This document shows, in pieces, positions 12,317 to 24,011 of a stretch of DNA of 64,000 nt. A program made the translations under genes and the position numbers. The stretch spans positions 4,324,928 to 4,388,927 of the forward strand of contig CM060684.1 in the NCBI GenBank assembly GCA_030686995.1. The letters are read 5' to 3'. The stretch's first letter is position 1; every line of letters starts with the position of its first letter. Origin of the DNA: Artemisia argyi. Lineage: Eukaryota > Streptophyta > Magnoliopsida > Asterales > Asteraceae. A model generated the notes under the pieces. The model did no database searches and had not been told where the DNA came from. It saw nothing but the letters and a program-made list of their open reading frames with translations.

Positions 12317-14219
12317 AACTAGAAGAGAAGAATGAGAAAAGTTTTCGGAAAACTCTTTGACATCGGTGCTTAAAGGAAAAGAAAATATTTTTGAAGAAAT
12401 TTGTGATGATACCAAAATCAAGTTTGATTTTGACGAACTTGATACAAAAATTTTTGAGTTGGAACATCCTGTGGCATCATTACAAAAAGAAAATTAGCAT
12501 TTGTAACAGACTTACACAAACTTGTTTGATTCAATCAAGCGGTCAAGAGTTCAGAATCAAATTCCAAACAAATCTGACTCTCAGATCACACAAAATCATC
12601 TTTTTGAAAAATAAAAATTTGTGCTTCAAAAGAAAATCATTGAATTGGAAAATAAGATTGCACAACAAACCAAAGATTTTGGTGATGCAATAAATGATTT
12701 TTCAATTGAAACAGACAAATATGAAAAATATTTTGCACATCTTGAAAATCCAAATGCTTCTTTACATGAAAAATTGGCATCATCAGATCATCTTTCTCTT
12801 CAAAAAGAATACAATGATTTGAGAACTTCATACAATACTTTAAAAGCAAAGTTTAATGTTCTTAATGGTCAAAAGGAAAATCTCAAGTTTCAAACAAGTC
12901 TAAACCACAAGTAAGTGTTTTAGAGAAGGTTTATACGGGTGAATCTTCAAAACCATTTTCAAAAAGGGTTTCTCAGTTTACTACCTATTCTTTGCAAAAA
13001 GGAAGGAAGTTTTTAAAGAGACCTAATTTTTTTGAAACATTTACTCCTCAAAAGGTTTCAACTACAAGTACTCTTAATGAACAGAAGCAAGTTTTTCAAA
13101 CTCCATACTCTCGTTTTACTCCGGTAAAGCCAGTGTGGAAACCAAAGCAAAGCCGTTCAAAACATTTGAAATATTCATACTCTGAAATGCTTCTGCTACA
13201 ACAAAAGAATGGCTCTGCTTTGAAAATCCAAATTCTGGAAGGTTTCCATTCATCTCAAAAATGAATTTTCAAAATGAAACACCGAGTTTCAACAATGGAT
13301 GGAAAACTTCTTCTTCAAGTTTTAAAACTCCAAGAGAGACATCGGGTTTCTCAAACAACTTTCAAAATCAAAAGAGTTTTAAATCACCGTTGATTCCACG
13401 AGCTTTATTTCAAATTGAAACACTAGTTTTTCAGTCCGCGTTGGAATTCAACTTCTTTGTCTCGGATTGACACAACTTACAATTGGATCTCAAAATATGG
13501 TAAACCCGTTGGCGCCGTGCTTAAATGGGTTCCATAGGTTGTTTTCTAATCTAATCTCATAATGACTTCTTAGTATTTCAGCTAAGGACTCGAACTTCAA
13601 CATAATGGCTTGTGGAAACATCAGTTCATGACCCATGCTTCAAAGAAAGGAAAGTGCTTAAAACAAAACAAAGGTTTTAAATATTTTTCAAGCAATTATC
13701 TTAAAAACATAATGGCTTCTGCACACATAACAATGTATTACATGCGATTTTAAAGAAAGGACCCTGTTGTACCTCTCAGTGTGACAATCCTAAAAGAAAA
13801 GAAGATTTCTCACAAATTGCTTATCAATATCTTCTTAATCTTGAGCATAATTTATTCAAAATGTTTCAAAAGGTTTTCAAAACTATTAAAAATTTTGCTC
13901 AAGATATTACTCCCTCAAACCCTTAATAGCAAATATTTATTCAAAATGTTATATTTTTTAGGGGGAGTAATAAAAAGATGTTCCAAAAAGGTCATGCTCC
14001 AAAGAAACTAATTCGGAATTAAAAAACATACGTTTCTCCCCATAAGCTACCTAAAAACAAAGATTTTAATCAATTGGTATCAAAAATACCATGGATATGC
14101 TATTTTTGAGGGGGAGAAATGAGATTAAAAAGTGATCATGTCGGAATTTCATGTGAGCTCGACTCAGATAATAACAACAAATTGACGAAGCTTAATATGT
14201 CAGTAATCGAAAAGACTTG

Positions 14220-14395
14220 TCCTGGACGGGTAATAACTTCAAGCTAGTCTAACTAGTGATGTAAGCGTGTCTCGAATAGGACTTGTCTAAGTAGAATGTA
14301 CCGTCTCGAGGGACTTTCTTTGAACTTGACCAGGACGGGTAATAATTTCAAGCTAGTCCAACTAGTGATGTAAGCGTGTCTCGAATCAGTCATAT
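14220..14395 (+). repeat. Direct repeat pair inside the copia relic
   Basis: Two copies of about 60 bases (GGACGGGTAATAA...GTGTCTCGAAT) at about 14222-14277 and 14333-14388, with only a few differences. Confidence 0.75.
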
Positions 14396-16055
14396 TCACA
14401 GAAAATCAATCAATTCAAAAAGTGCAAACTCTACTCAACATGTGCAAATTTATCTTTAAAACATATAAGCACATGTGAAGAGGGAGTATTTCAGAAAATG
14501 CAAAACTCTCGAAGTGTTAACAAAACGTATTTATAATCATAAACACTTTGAGAGATTTTACAAAAAGGTTTTATGGCATGTGATCAATAAATCTAGGATA
14601 ATCATGGAGTAATAAGGTGATTATGGTTAAGTTTATGTCCAATGATCCGCCAGAGCCGGAGGGATCTACCCAAGGACAATTCCAATAGATTAGAATTAGA
14701 AGTCCTTAGGTATAGTAAAGAAATGAAAGGAGAAAGAAGGAGTTGAAGAATTAAAAAGAATTGTTATGAAAAAGGGTGAAAATAAATAGCCCTCCAAATG
14801 TTCAACCTTAGGGCAGAAACCGGGTTCAATTCATATACTACTAGTTGTTACTAAGGTGACACCGGGATTGAAGACAAGACTTCATGGACCTAGTGACGCA
14901 CTGCACTTAGCCTCCTAGCCACTCAGGTATCTCTTAAAAGATATTTGTTTCATTTCTCATGGAGAACTTTGCATAATCTATCGACCTCTCACTCCGAGAT
15001 GTGTTGATATTAAAAAGGTGGCACTCCGCTCCATGCCTCCGACAACTAAAAACAAAACGCACTTAATCGAGTCTAGAGCCATGAGATTCATTAAAAGATC
15101 TCTTAGGATACAATTCCTATGAATACACTTGTGTTTGCCAAAAAGGACACATGTAGTATAAGAGTCTTATATGATCTACAGATCTTGCCATATACATCAT
15201 GATCGTTACTTGTCTCAAATGGTCTACAGTCGTGGAGTGATACTTCGGTATACTTCAGCGGCTCACCTGAATTGTTGGTATACTTCGGTATATCTGTGTA
15301 AGCCTTCTTGAGGGTATCCAATTCTGGAATAGCCTTGTAAGGATTAGAGAGAGTCTTTACACTATGTTGTTGATTATCTCGAAGTGTGAACTTGTAAGTG
15401 CTGGAAATCCCGCCAAGGAGATTCCTTTCACGAATTGAGTCCTTAAGACGTGGGTCTTTACTAGGATTTTATCGTATGTAATGATAACTGTCCCTAACGG
15501 GATTAGGACGGCTGATGTGTATGACCAAGGTGAATGGAATCAAGACATTCATCAGTAAAACAATCGTAGTGGTCAATTCTCTAAGATAAGTCCACCGTGA
15601 TCGATTGGTGATTTCAACTAATATGTTTATGTAGGTACTGATGAAAGTCCCTTTGGAGAAAGACCGTATACCATCATTTTATTCATCAACATCTTCAACT
15701 CCGCATGCTCATTCTAATATCCTCAAAGATCAAATTAAGAACGTTCAAGACAAAGAAATCAGGAAAAAGACATAGAGTAACATCAAAGTCAAGAGCTGAA
15801 CAAGAATGTCAAGAACAAAGAAATAAAAGAGGACTACATTAGTATGAAGATCAAAGCTTTAACAAGAAGTATGAGCATGTTCGAGAAAACATCAAGACAA
15901 TATTTGAGGATGTAGATCAAAGGCGAGAAAGATCAAGAGATTTCAACAAAGATCACAAAGCACGAAGGAACAAAGGATCTAGCAAAACTATTACACAACA
16001 AGACTCAAAGTTCAAAGACAACAAGCTTCAAAGATCAAAGATCAAGGTCACAAAA

Positions 16056-16200
16056 GAGAGATCTCAATGATCACCCTTAGGGGGAGATTGTTAGCATTAG
16101 AAGTGTTGATCATTTATGTAATCAAAGAGAGATCTCAATGATGGTCCCTTAGAGGGAGATTGTTAGCATTAGAATTGACGATCATTATTGAGTCAACAAA
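16056..16200 (+). repeat. Tandemly duplicated polypurine tract and LTR start
   Basis: A 72-base unit (GAGAGATCTCAATGAT ... GGGAGATTGTTAGCATTAGAA) occurs twice, so there are two candidate LTR starts, at 16089 and 16161. Confidence 0.75.
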
Positions 16201-16413
16201 TATTGTAATAGGTTAACATGTAATAGTTAGTAAAATGTTAGTCCATTAAGTAAATATAAAGCCTTAAAAGGCTTGGCCCAACTTGAGGGCCATAGTCAGG
16301 CCCATGTGGCCTTTTGTAAGAAATATATAAACCCTCCTAGGTTTGTTAGGAGGGTGTGGGAGTTCATTTAATCAAAGCATATTTCACATAGTTCTCTTCA
16401 CCTCTCTCTACCC

Positions 16414-16484
<71 letters not shown>

Positions 16485-16490
16485 AGATTA
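16161..16490 (+). mobile_element. Copia 3' LTR remnant
   Basis: It starts TGTTAGCATTAG directly after a purine tract and contains a TATA-like AATATATAAACC near 16322. It runs into a long CT microsatellite that hides its end. No TG..CA pair or target duplication could be defined. Confidence 0.55.
16420..16483 (+). repeat. (CT)n microsatellite
   Basis: About 64 bases of uninterrupted CT, followed shortly by a short (GT)n run. Confidence 0.95.
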
Positions 16491-16519
16491 TATGTGTGTG
16501 TGTGTGAAGTGATTATATT

Positions 16520-16880
16520 GGGTCATAACAAAACGATAGAATGCATTAATTAAAAAACTTGTCATAATAATAAAAAGAGTAGTAATTAGTTAACACTTCT
16601 CTCCCGACTGATTTCTTTTCACTTTATTATTGTTTGTTTATTTCATTTCATTTCATTTTTTTTAGTTTAATTAATCAATTATAAAAAACCCCCTTTAAAA
16701 CCAGTGACATTAGACATAGATAATATCCGTACGCATAGCTCTTGGGACGGCCTCGGCTTTACCGTTAGCTATACCATACACGACCGGGTACACTGCCCGA
16801 TAGTGCATTAGGTAGACCTTAGGTAGACGATCAATTTATAAATATAAAACATGGTCGGTAAATCCTGCCTCAGTATGCTT
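16520..16880 (+). repeat. Dispersed LTR-like relic, related to 42870-43190
   Basis: It shares an extended match with 42870-43190 (CTTGTCATAATAATAA, CATAGCTCTTGGGACG, CTTTACCGTTA, ACATGGTCGGTAAATCCTGC). Its position left of TLP-B mirrors that of the other copy left of TLP-C, so it belongs to the ancestral TLP unit. No coding content. Confidence 0.65.
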
Positions 16881-16989
16881 TTATTTCTGTCAATATTTAA
16901 CACGTCAAAACTAGATTGACATAAGTCGATCTAGAAGTTTAATAAGTAATTTTAATCGGTAAAACTATTCAACCCTTCTAGTTTTCTAC

Positions 16990-18209
16990 ATAAATTTTAA
17001 AATTTATGATTTTGTAAATTCAGATGCAATAATAGCCCACGATTTTCTTTGTCCCAATGGAAATCGGAAAATGTAAAGAGAAATAGAGAATGCATAAATA
17101 TGATTAAATGAGGAGAGAGCATCGTATATGCATAAATACGATTACTTGTGGCTATGATATGAAAAAGCATCATATTTTTTGGAATTTACTCTATAATTTC
17201 TTATTGCTTTGAAATATTATTTTATGAAGTTGAACCTTTTTCTTAATTGTTTTAACATGATGTAGTTAAGATAATAAGTATGAATAAAATGTAGAAGGGT
17301 CACATTACATATGCGAATTCTGAAATGGGTAAATATAAAATATTTGTATTCTTAGTTATTGCATAACAAATGCACATTTGGTATCGAATCGAGTTCATAT
17401 AATTTTGAAGATTCAAAACTTTGTTGTCCGCTTATTGAAAATATTTGCAGCTTCTAAAGCTTCGTGCTCGTGAAATCCAAAATCACCTTTAGAGCGTGTT
17501 GATAATGTGTTGTGAAACAACATGGAAACGGGAACAAAGAAGAACAACCAAAAATATAGAGAGAATGAAAATTGTATTATTAATGTCACAACGAAGGGAT
17601 ACATTTATAATTAGAGTTAAATTAATCTAAGAGTAATGTACATTTTCAAATATTTACTTATCGGTCATTAACTCAAACAATTACCAAAATACCTCATAAA
17701 AACTCGTTTTATATGTCAAAATCATGGTATAATTGAACCGAAAATCTAAATTTTTCCATACCAACTTAATTTTCACAACATTGATTTTTCCAGTAATCAT
17801 CTTTATTTTTAACATTATAGTGTTTAAAGAAATGATAACCATCAAGTCATCAACCGTAGCAAAATCGTTAATTTCATTTTTGTAGAAATCATACTCTTTT
17901 AATTTATTTTGGGTGACATAAACTTATATGTTTGTGTATGTGTGTTATTCAGTCTCGCAAAAGAAAAAATAGGAAAAAATCATAAGCTTAAAAGTAACAC
18001 TAAAAAGGTACAAATAAGAAAATGACACGTTTGCGAACGTATGATATAGGTATAAAAGTACGTTACTATTAGATATGATTAACCCTTATGGTTACAAAAT
18101 GGAGTATCCTGTAAGAAAGGATCTCCTAATTATAGTAAATTATACAATATATATTTAAAAGGTTTATGGACATTCATTCCATAATTATTTATATCATGAC
18201 AAATTATGT
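16990..18209. other. 3' flank of TLP-B
   Basis: Homologous to 45340-46672 (TLP-C) and, from about 17265, to 1-966 (TLP-A), with many small differences. One copy only of the 82-bp unit. No gene seen apart from TLP-B itself. Confidence 0.7.
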
Positions 18210-19082
18210 TTATGGGCAGAATGTAATGACATAGTTAGCGCCAGTATTACATGTAAAAGTGCTTGATGAGTCGTCATAAGCGTAAGAATAAGCCTGGGGG
18301 CAAAGATTCTTGAAAAACATCGAATAATTTGTTGGCGGGCATGTGTTTGGTGTATTGAAATCTCCAGTGCAACAATATTGTGGCGTGCCAAACTCCACAC
18401 AGGCACTATTACATCCAATTGTTGCACCAGATCCATTTTTCACAGCGAGCTCAGAAGGGCATTGAGAGTTAATATCAACCGGACAACTCGTTGATGCACA
18501 ACCATTGTTTGAAGCAATAGAAACAGGTAAATTAAAACCGTCAACAAGACTAACATCAAAAAAATCTTGTCCATTTGCACCTCCTATGGTAAACTCAGCA
18601 AGCGTTGCAGGTGGGGTTGCACCAGCACCGTTGCATGTTACTTGACCCGAACCACAGTCTCCGCTGTTACAACGGAAATTTCCACCATCATTTGAACATT
18701 CATATCGAGCCCAGACTCGGCCGGACCATGGCGTAGGGATGTCAATATTGTTCGAGGCACCGGATGCCAATTCGAATCCTGTCAAAACTGATGTTCCACT
18801 GCTGGTCAATGTTGCTGGTGCGATACTAAATGGGCAACTGTTTGTAATGGTGAAAACAGCAGAATGAACACCTACAAAATCGTTTATATTATGCATTTTA
18901 TACGCTTTATGTGCATGACAATATCAGATATTTATTAATGAGTAACAAGGACATCATATCATAGTTAACGAGTATGCTTGCTTTTCTATTTTGCTTTATT
19001 AAAATGACTTGCATATAATAAAGTACTTACCATATATCAAGTTGATGGCTAGAAGAAGAGCATAGGCGAGTTGAAATTTCAT
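18210..19082 (-). CDS. Thaumatin-like protein B (PR-5), two exons
   Basis: Exon 1 is 19082-19031 and exon 2 is 18871-18210; the intron is 159 bp with a GTAAGT donor and TTGTAG acceptor. The 237-residue precursor has the same signal peptide as TLP-A/C and all 16 cysteines of the family. Compared with A and C it differs at five mature positions: Q to E in GFELAS, N to D in NNIDIP, V to L in GFNLPVS, P to S in IASNNG and T to S in DDSSST. Two of the five add negative charge, so the mature chain is even more acidic (15 acidic, 5 basic by my count). The cleft residues are kept. It is predicted as a secreted antifungal PR-5 protein. Its promoter carries a 230-bp MITE absent from the other two copies, so expression may differ. 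This is the oldest-diverged of the three genes. Confidence 0.93.
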
Positions 19083-19144
19083 GTTTGATAAAAAAAAGTG
19101 TAAGATATGTTATTGTGATGAAAAACTCACAATAAGAGTTTGGG

Positions 19145-19151
19145 TTTTATA
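19145..19151 (-). promoter_or_regulatory. TATA box of TLP-B
   Basis: TATAAAA on the minus strand, 63 bases upstream of the ATG, equivalent to the boxes at 1899 and 47604. Confidence 0.7.
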
Positions 19152-19200
19152 GAGGGGAGAAGATAACATTTAATTACATAAGGACATATATATCTTAATT

Positions 19201-19430
19201 CGGTTTTGCTAAACACTGCCCACTGGGCAATGTTATTTAAGGCGCATTAAACAATATGTTCTTTCCCTATTAAAAGTAATTATTCTTTCCCTATTAAAAG
19301 TAATTATGCATTTAATGCACAGTAAATGAACATAAAAATTAACTTAAATATATGTCATTTTTGATTTAATAAAGTCCAAGTTTCCTTTTACATTTATATT
19401 AAACATTGCCCGCATTGTTTAGTAAAATCC
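19201..19430. mobile_element. MULE-type MITE in the TLP-B promoter
   Basis: A 230-bp insert flanked by a perfect 9-bp duplication ATCTTAATT (19192-19200 and 19431-19439). The ends form an imperfect inverted repeat (GGTTTTGCTAAACA against the complement of TGTTTAGTAAAATCC). TLP-A and TLP-C carry the empty site with a single ATCTTAATT. Inside is a 25-bp tandem doublet (TTCTTTCCCTATTAAAAG...). A 9-bp duplication suggests a Mutator-like origin. It lies about 50 bases upstream of the TATA box. Confidence 0.85.
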
Positions 19431-19837
19431 ATCTTAATTTAATAAAATGTTTAATTGACTTAGTCGTATCTTATTTAAGCAACGCTAATATAATTTAAGC
19501 AACGTTACTAAATATGGTTTTGACATTGGACTAGTAGCATATTGGTGTTTGCTTCTATTTAAAAGATTATGAACATAATTACTTTACTCAATAAAACCAT
19601 AGAAATCAGATTTTCGATTACTTTCATATCTCTGTTTTCTTATAAGTCGAATTTTGTAAAATTAAATTTTAGTTTAACATTTTCTAACTGATTACTATGT
19701 GAGTAGTTTTTGGACAGGAGTTGGACGTTTTTGATATCTTTTTATGTCAATTTAATATTTTAATTACTAGCTTCAATTCGGTCACTTTGCCAAGCTTGTC
19801 TGAAATTAAAAACTCAAACTCTAGTTTAAGCTTTTAC

Positions 19838-20229
19838 TAGGGGTGGAAACGAGTTGAGCCGAGCCCGAGCCTGCCAGAGCTCGAGCTCAGCTCATTTAAG
19901 TTTTATAAAGCTCGAGCTCGGTTTGTATTATATCTATTTTGAGCTCGTTAATAAGCTTATTATTGAGCTTGTTTAATTATAAGCTCGCTTATAATACAAA
20001 TGCATAATGTTTTATACATGTTTAATACTTAAAATATGCTAGTGTCGTTTAGGATCGTTTAGGCTCGCGTGCCTAATTGAACTTTGTATGTGAAGCTCGG
20101 GCTCGAGCTTGATTAATTAGTAAATGAGCTTCAACTTAGGCTCAAGCTCATTTAGGCTCGGCTCATTCGAGCTTTTTACCAATCCGATCTGGAGCTTTTC
20201 ACTATCTGCCCGGCTCATTTTCACTTCTA
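19838..20229. mobile_element. hAT-like non-autonomous element with GAGCTCG motifs
   Basis: A 392-bp insert flanked by an 8-bp duplication GCTTTTAC (19830-19837 and 20230-20237). The ends are an imperfect inverted repeat, TAGGGGTGGAAACGAG against TAGAAGTGAAAATGAG (4 mismatches in 16). The interior is rich in AGCTCG-type words. The TLP-A flank shows a related empty site (GCTTTAAC near 2737). No open frame. The 8-bp duplication and end sequence fit hAT. Confidence 0.8.
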
Positions 20230-20239
20230 GCTTTTACAT

Positions 20240-20945
20240 CCATCACCTCTAACTAATATAAATGTCACAATGGAGGGTTACATATATAGTTAGGGCTAAA
20301 TTCATTTAATCACTACTAGACAACTTCAAAACCATATACTTAATAAAGTAACTTAAATGATAAATATATTAATTTAATTAGAAGAATTCTCATTCATCAG
20401 TACTGACATATAAATTACTTTTATACAAGTCCAAAGATATGTAAACAAGTTTAGTGGTGAGTTTTTGGGTGGGCTAAAGACATCAAAATTGATCAAGTTA
20501 TTCAATTGTGCATAGGAATATTGGATATCACACGAAAATGTAGGAGCTTTCGGGTTGGCCGTGGCCCATCCTATCACATACATGGCTCTGTCCCTGCATT
20601 ACGTTTTTCTTTTGTGCACAAGTTGTGGAACGCACATGTGATGTGATCGTTGCCACTTGACATCGACTGTAACTTGATTGCCGTGTGGAATTTTACATAC
20701 CGGTGGAAATCGTAACCATAGACTAATAGTAATGACGACCTCAAGTTTCTGTGGTCACCCCTGCCACCTCAACGCCACATCAGCTTATTTTTCAAAGACC
20801 AAATGCTCGTAGTAAGGCGACCCTGGTCGCAACCAAAAACATACCCTACAAAAATAATTTAAAAAACATTCACACACAAACCATATGTAACCATCCGGTC
20901 GCCTGAGCGACCCTATCAAGCAAAAAAATGTGTGTGTGGGGGGGG
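20240..20945. repeat. Segment homologous to 60385-60440 and 62950-63690
   Basis: Long stretches match 62950-63690, such as TACAAGTCCAAAGATATGTAA and GACATCGACTGTAACTTGAT, ending in both places near a poly-G run. The first part (20243-20310) matches 60385-60440. No gene recognised. In the right-hand copy the two parts are about 2.5 kb apart. Confidence 0.75.
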
Positions 20946-20959
20946 GGGGGAATATGATA

Positions 20960-23250
20960 ACTTTTAGAAACTATACTAAAAATTAGTGCATATTGAATTA
21001 GAAAGGTTAGTCTTATTCATCAAAAAGTGGAAAATTTACTCGTAAAACTTCTTTTTACTTCATATTACTTGGGATAAGGGTGAAGATTATTTAGGGTACT
21101 GATACAAATTAGCATATGGAAGTACTTATCTTTACTTTGTCACACGTAAAACATTCATCATGCATGTTTTAATATTAACACTGATAGCTATGATCCCTCT
21201 TGAACGTGTCCATGCCAACACTTAAAGAGTCAAGAGTGTAAGCACCACTGAAAAAGTCTTTTTAGCCCATTTGAGAGGTCAGTCACTTGGTCTCCACATA
21301 CCAAAATGTGGGACAGCAGTTAATGGAAAATTGGAATAATCATCAAATGCTCCGGCACTAAGACACTTGACCTCCAAAAAGTTAAGGGTTGAAACCCACT
21401 GTATATACATTTGAGGCTGGTTATGGATCAATTATACAAGTCTGAAACGATTATGAGGATAACTCAATTAGGCCGCGTAAATCAAAATCTAAGTCTCGCC
21501 TTCCACAATAATCAAATATAATACTTTTTAAAGCTATTATCCTTTAATTTATTTGAAAAAAAGCACACCTTTGAATGGCTATGCCCGTGATCGATAATGA
21601 AAACGAGGATTTACATGACTTGCATGAAGGTTGTGTGTGTCAATTTCTATGAACCTAGCAAAGTTGAAATGGTTAAATATCGCAGTTTTAAGGAAATATG
21701 GAATCGACCCCTAAGTCTCGTAATCTCCTAGATGTGTTCTAATGTTGGACAAACCTGTGTTCGAATTTAAGGAGCAACACTTATAGGTGAAAAGATTCAT
21801 CATCAAAAAGTGGAAAATTGTGTCTCATTTTACTCCTAAAACTTCTTTTTACTTCATATTACTTTGTAGCATCTGGATTCTACTAGTACTCTTTACTTTG
21901 TCATACGTAAATCATTCATCATGCACGTTTTAATATTAACACTGATAGCTATGATCCCTCTTGAACGTGTCCAACACTTCAAGAGTCAAGAGTGTAAGCA
22001 CCACTGAAAGTCTTTTTAGCCCAGTTGTGGGACAGCAGTTAATGGAAAATTGGAATAATCATCATATGCTGTGGCACTAAGACACTTGACCTTCTTCAAA
22101 AAGTTAAGTGTTGAAACCCACTGTATATACATTTGAGGCTGGTTATGGATCAGGTCTGAAACGATTATGAGGATAACTAAGTTAGGCCGCGTAAATCAAA
22201 ATCTAAGACTCGCCTTCCACAATAATCTGAACATAAAAAACTCATTCGTTTCAATTATGAAAAATTGGAAATAAGGCATGACTTGTTTGACAGGGCACAT
22301 AAGAAATCCAAAATAAGACTTTTGTTTGATTATTTCAAGTTTCAATTATTCTCGTACTACGAAAGTGTTGTTTTGAAAGACTTGGATCATATGTCAAACC
22401 TTTCTATTATACTAATAAGTTTATATATTGCTATTCTAAAGGATCTAAAAACTTGTATGGCAAGATAAAGTAGACACACATCACAAATAAAATAGTTGTT
22501 TATTAGTAGTTTAACTTCATTTAAATTTCAAAATCAAAAGCACTGAATTATAAACTATGCATCTAAAAAGTTATTTTCTGTTTCTTTCTAAAAAGTGAAG
22601 AAGGCAACTGAATTTCCATAAATTTATACTATATGTATGATACTAAATTACTAACACTTTTGTTTCCACTAAATCTACTTTGTCACAAACACACGTACAT
22701 GCACGCGCGCGCGAACACACATATGTGCGAATTTATTTGTTATAAAGCATTCTAGTTTGAATTTATTTGTTCATCTCACATGCTTGACACTTATGGATCC
22801 CATATTGATAACGTGTTCTAACACGTAAGAGTAAGCAACGGGGAAATAAGACTTTAAAACCTGATTCAGTGGGATAATCAACGATAGATCAGCGTTGACT
22901 TGTTGATTTATTGACATCTTAGTTTCCACAGACAACATTGTACATTGTGGGAATGTGGGGCAACGTTACATATGAGGAAGACACACTTTTCTACTTTTTG
23001 CAAAAATGGATGTGACTCTTTTCACCTACAAGTGTTCCTCCTTAAATTCGAACATAGGTTTAATTTGTCCAACATTAGAACACATATAGTTCTTTTAATT
23101 TATATGTGTACACATATAGGAGAAACAACTAAAATCTGCATATTTAATTCTATGCATTCTCATTTTACTCGAGAAACTTCTTTTTACTTCATATTACTTG
23201 GGATAAAGCTGAAGATTATTTATGGTGCTGATTCAAATTAGCATCTGGAA
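20960..23250. repeat. Glucanase-unit flank, unit 1
   Basis: Upstream DNA of GLU-1 with blocks repeated elsewhere. Block 21150-21490 recurs at 21800-22230, 34330-35000 and 39240-39680. Block 22230-22500 recurs at 35030-35200 plus 36108-36220, and at 40500-40745. Block 22540-22930 recurs at 33480-34160 and partly at 38960-39230. Block 22970-23060 recurs at 37230-37330. Block order differs between units, so the array has been rearranged. No additional gene seen. Confidence 0.75.
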
Positions 23251-23268
23251 TCTACTAATCTTTTGTTT

Positions 23269-23504
23269 AAAAAAAAAGTAAAGTAACTCCCAATACCGTC
23301 TTTCACGGTTTATGGGTCCCAATACCGTCTTTTACGGTGTATGGGGGAGGTTGATATGTAGACAGCCTTACCCCTACCTAAGGTAGAGAGGCTGCTTCCG
23401 GTTCTACCAAAGGTAGAAAAGGACCTCCAGCCTTTTGTAGGGAGTGAGGATCAAACCCTTGACCTCTTGGTTGAGAGGCAAGTGGTTTTCCAACTGATCC
23501 AACC
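23269..23504 (-). mobile_element. tRNA-derived SINE
   Basis: A 236-bp element on the minus strand. Its 5' part resembles a tRNA gene, with an A-box-like TTGGATCAGTTGG and a B-box-like GGGTTTGATCC. The 3' end has a T-rich tail on the minus strand and a doubled CCGTxxxACGG segment. A 17-bp target duplication CTACTAATCTTTTGTTT (23252-23268, one mismatch to 23505-23521) flanks it. The 3' part (GGAAGCAGCCTCTCTACC..., CCTCCCCCATAC) matches the 3' end of the RTE-type LINE at 35215-36107. Confidence 0.8.
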
Positions 23505-23586
23505 CTACTAATCTTTAGTTTGATACACGTAAATCATTAATCATGCTTATATTCATATTAACACTATAGATATGACCCCTCTTGAA

Positions 23587-23767
23587 AACAAGGACGGACG
23601 CATGACCAAATATGATTGAGTGCACAATTTTTTGAAACTGTAATATAGAAACATATTTTGATGGACCGGATGCATTTAAGTTAAATTTAAGAAAAAATGA
23701 TGTTTTTTTCAAAAATTAACGCTATATCGAAGAAATCCATATGCGGGAACCCCTGGTTCCGTCCATG
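23587..23767. mobile_element. Small unclassified insertion (181 bp), copy 1
   Basis: Flanked by CTTGAA duplications (23581-23586, 23768-23773). The empty site CCCTCTTGAACGTGTCC is present at about 21200, 21957 and 34690. Near the ends lies an inverted GGACGGA/TTCCGTCC pair. Related to 32414-32614. Confidence 0.75.
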
Positions 23768-23965
23768 CTTGAACGTGTCCAACACTAAAGAGTGTAAGAA
23801 ACAGGGAAAAAGTCTTTTTAGCCCATTTGATAAGTTAATCGAACAGTAGTGGAATTGACTAATTCACTTCTTAGTTTCCATAGACTAAATTGCGGGACAA
23901 TCATGAAAAGGAGTAACGACCTTATGAAAAACTGGAATTGAGTCTTGACATTACTTTCCATAGAC

Positions 23966-23974
23966 TATATATAT
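23966..23974 (+). promoter_or_regulatory. TATA box of GLU-1
   Basis: TATATATAT, 38 bases before the ATG. The same context (TATGGTTTGATATCAAAGG) follows the TATA run of GLU-2. Confidence 0.65.
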
Positions 23975-24011
23975 GGTTTGATATCAAAGGCAAATTACAC
24001 AAACTGATCTC

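Larger units (their letters stand above)
12317..16490 (+). mobile_element. Degenerate Ty1/copia element with 3' LTR remnant
   Basis: Plus-strand frames at about 12391-12914, 12992-13264 and 13261-13540 give a Lys/Asn-rich, coiled-coil-like gag (ENKIAQQTKDF..., LQKEYNDLRTSY...) and then a basic Ser/Phe-rich tail ending near KWVP, like gag regions of plant SIRE-type copia elements. All are broken by stops and shifts. No protease, integrase or RT survives. A GAGGGGGAGAAATGAG tract at about 14108 resembles an internal polypurine tract. Near 16078 and 16150 GGGAGA tracts precede TGTTAG, a typical copia LTR start. The 5' LTR is absent and the left edge coincides with the duplication breakpoint. Confidence 0.6.

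Noticed and set aside
20939..20951. Poly-G runs here and near 44375 and 63706 as G-quadruplex control sites
   Set aside because: Single homopolymer runs in repeat-rich DNA, possibly sequencing-related; no gene context.
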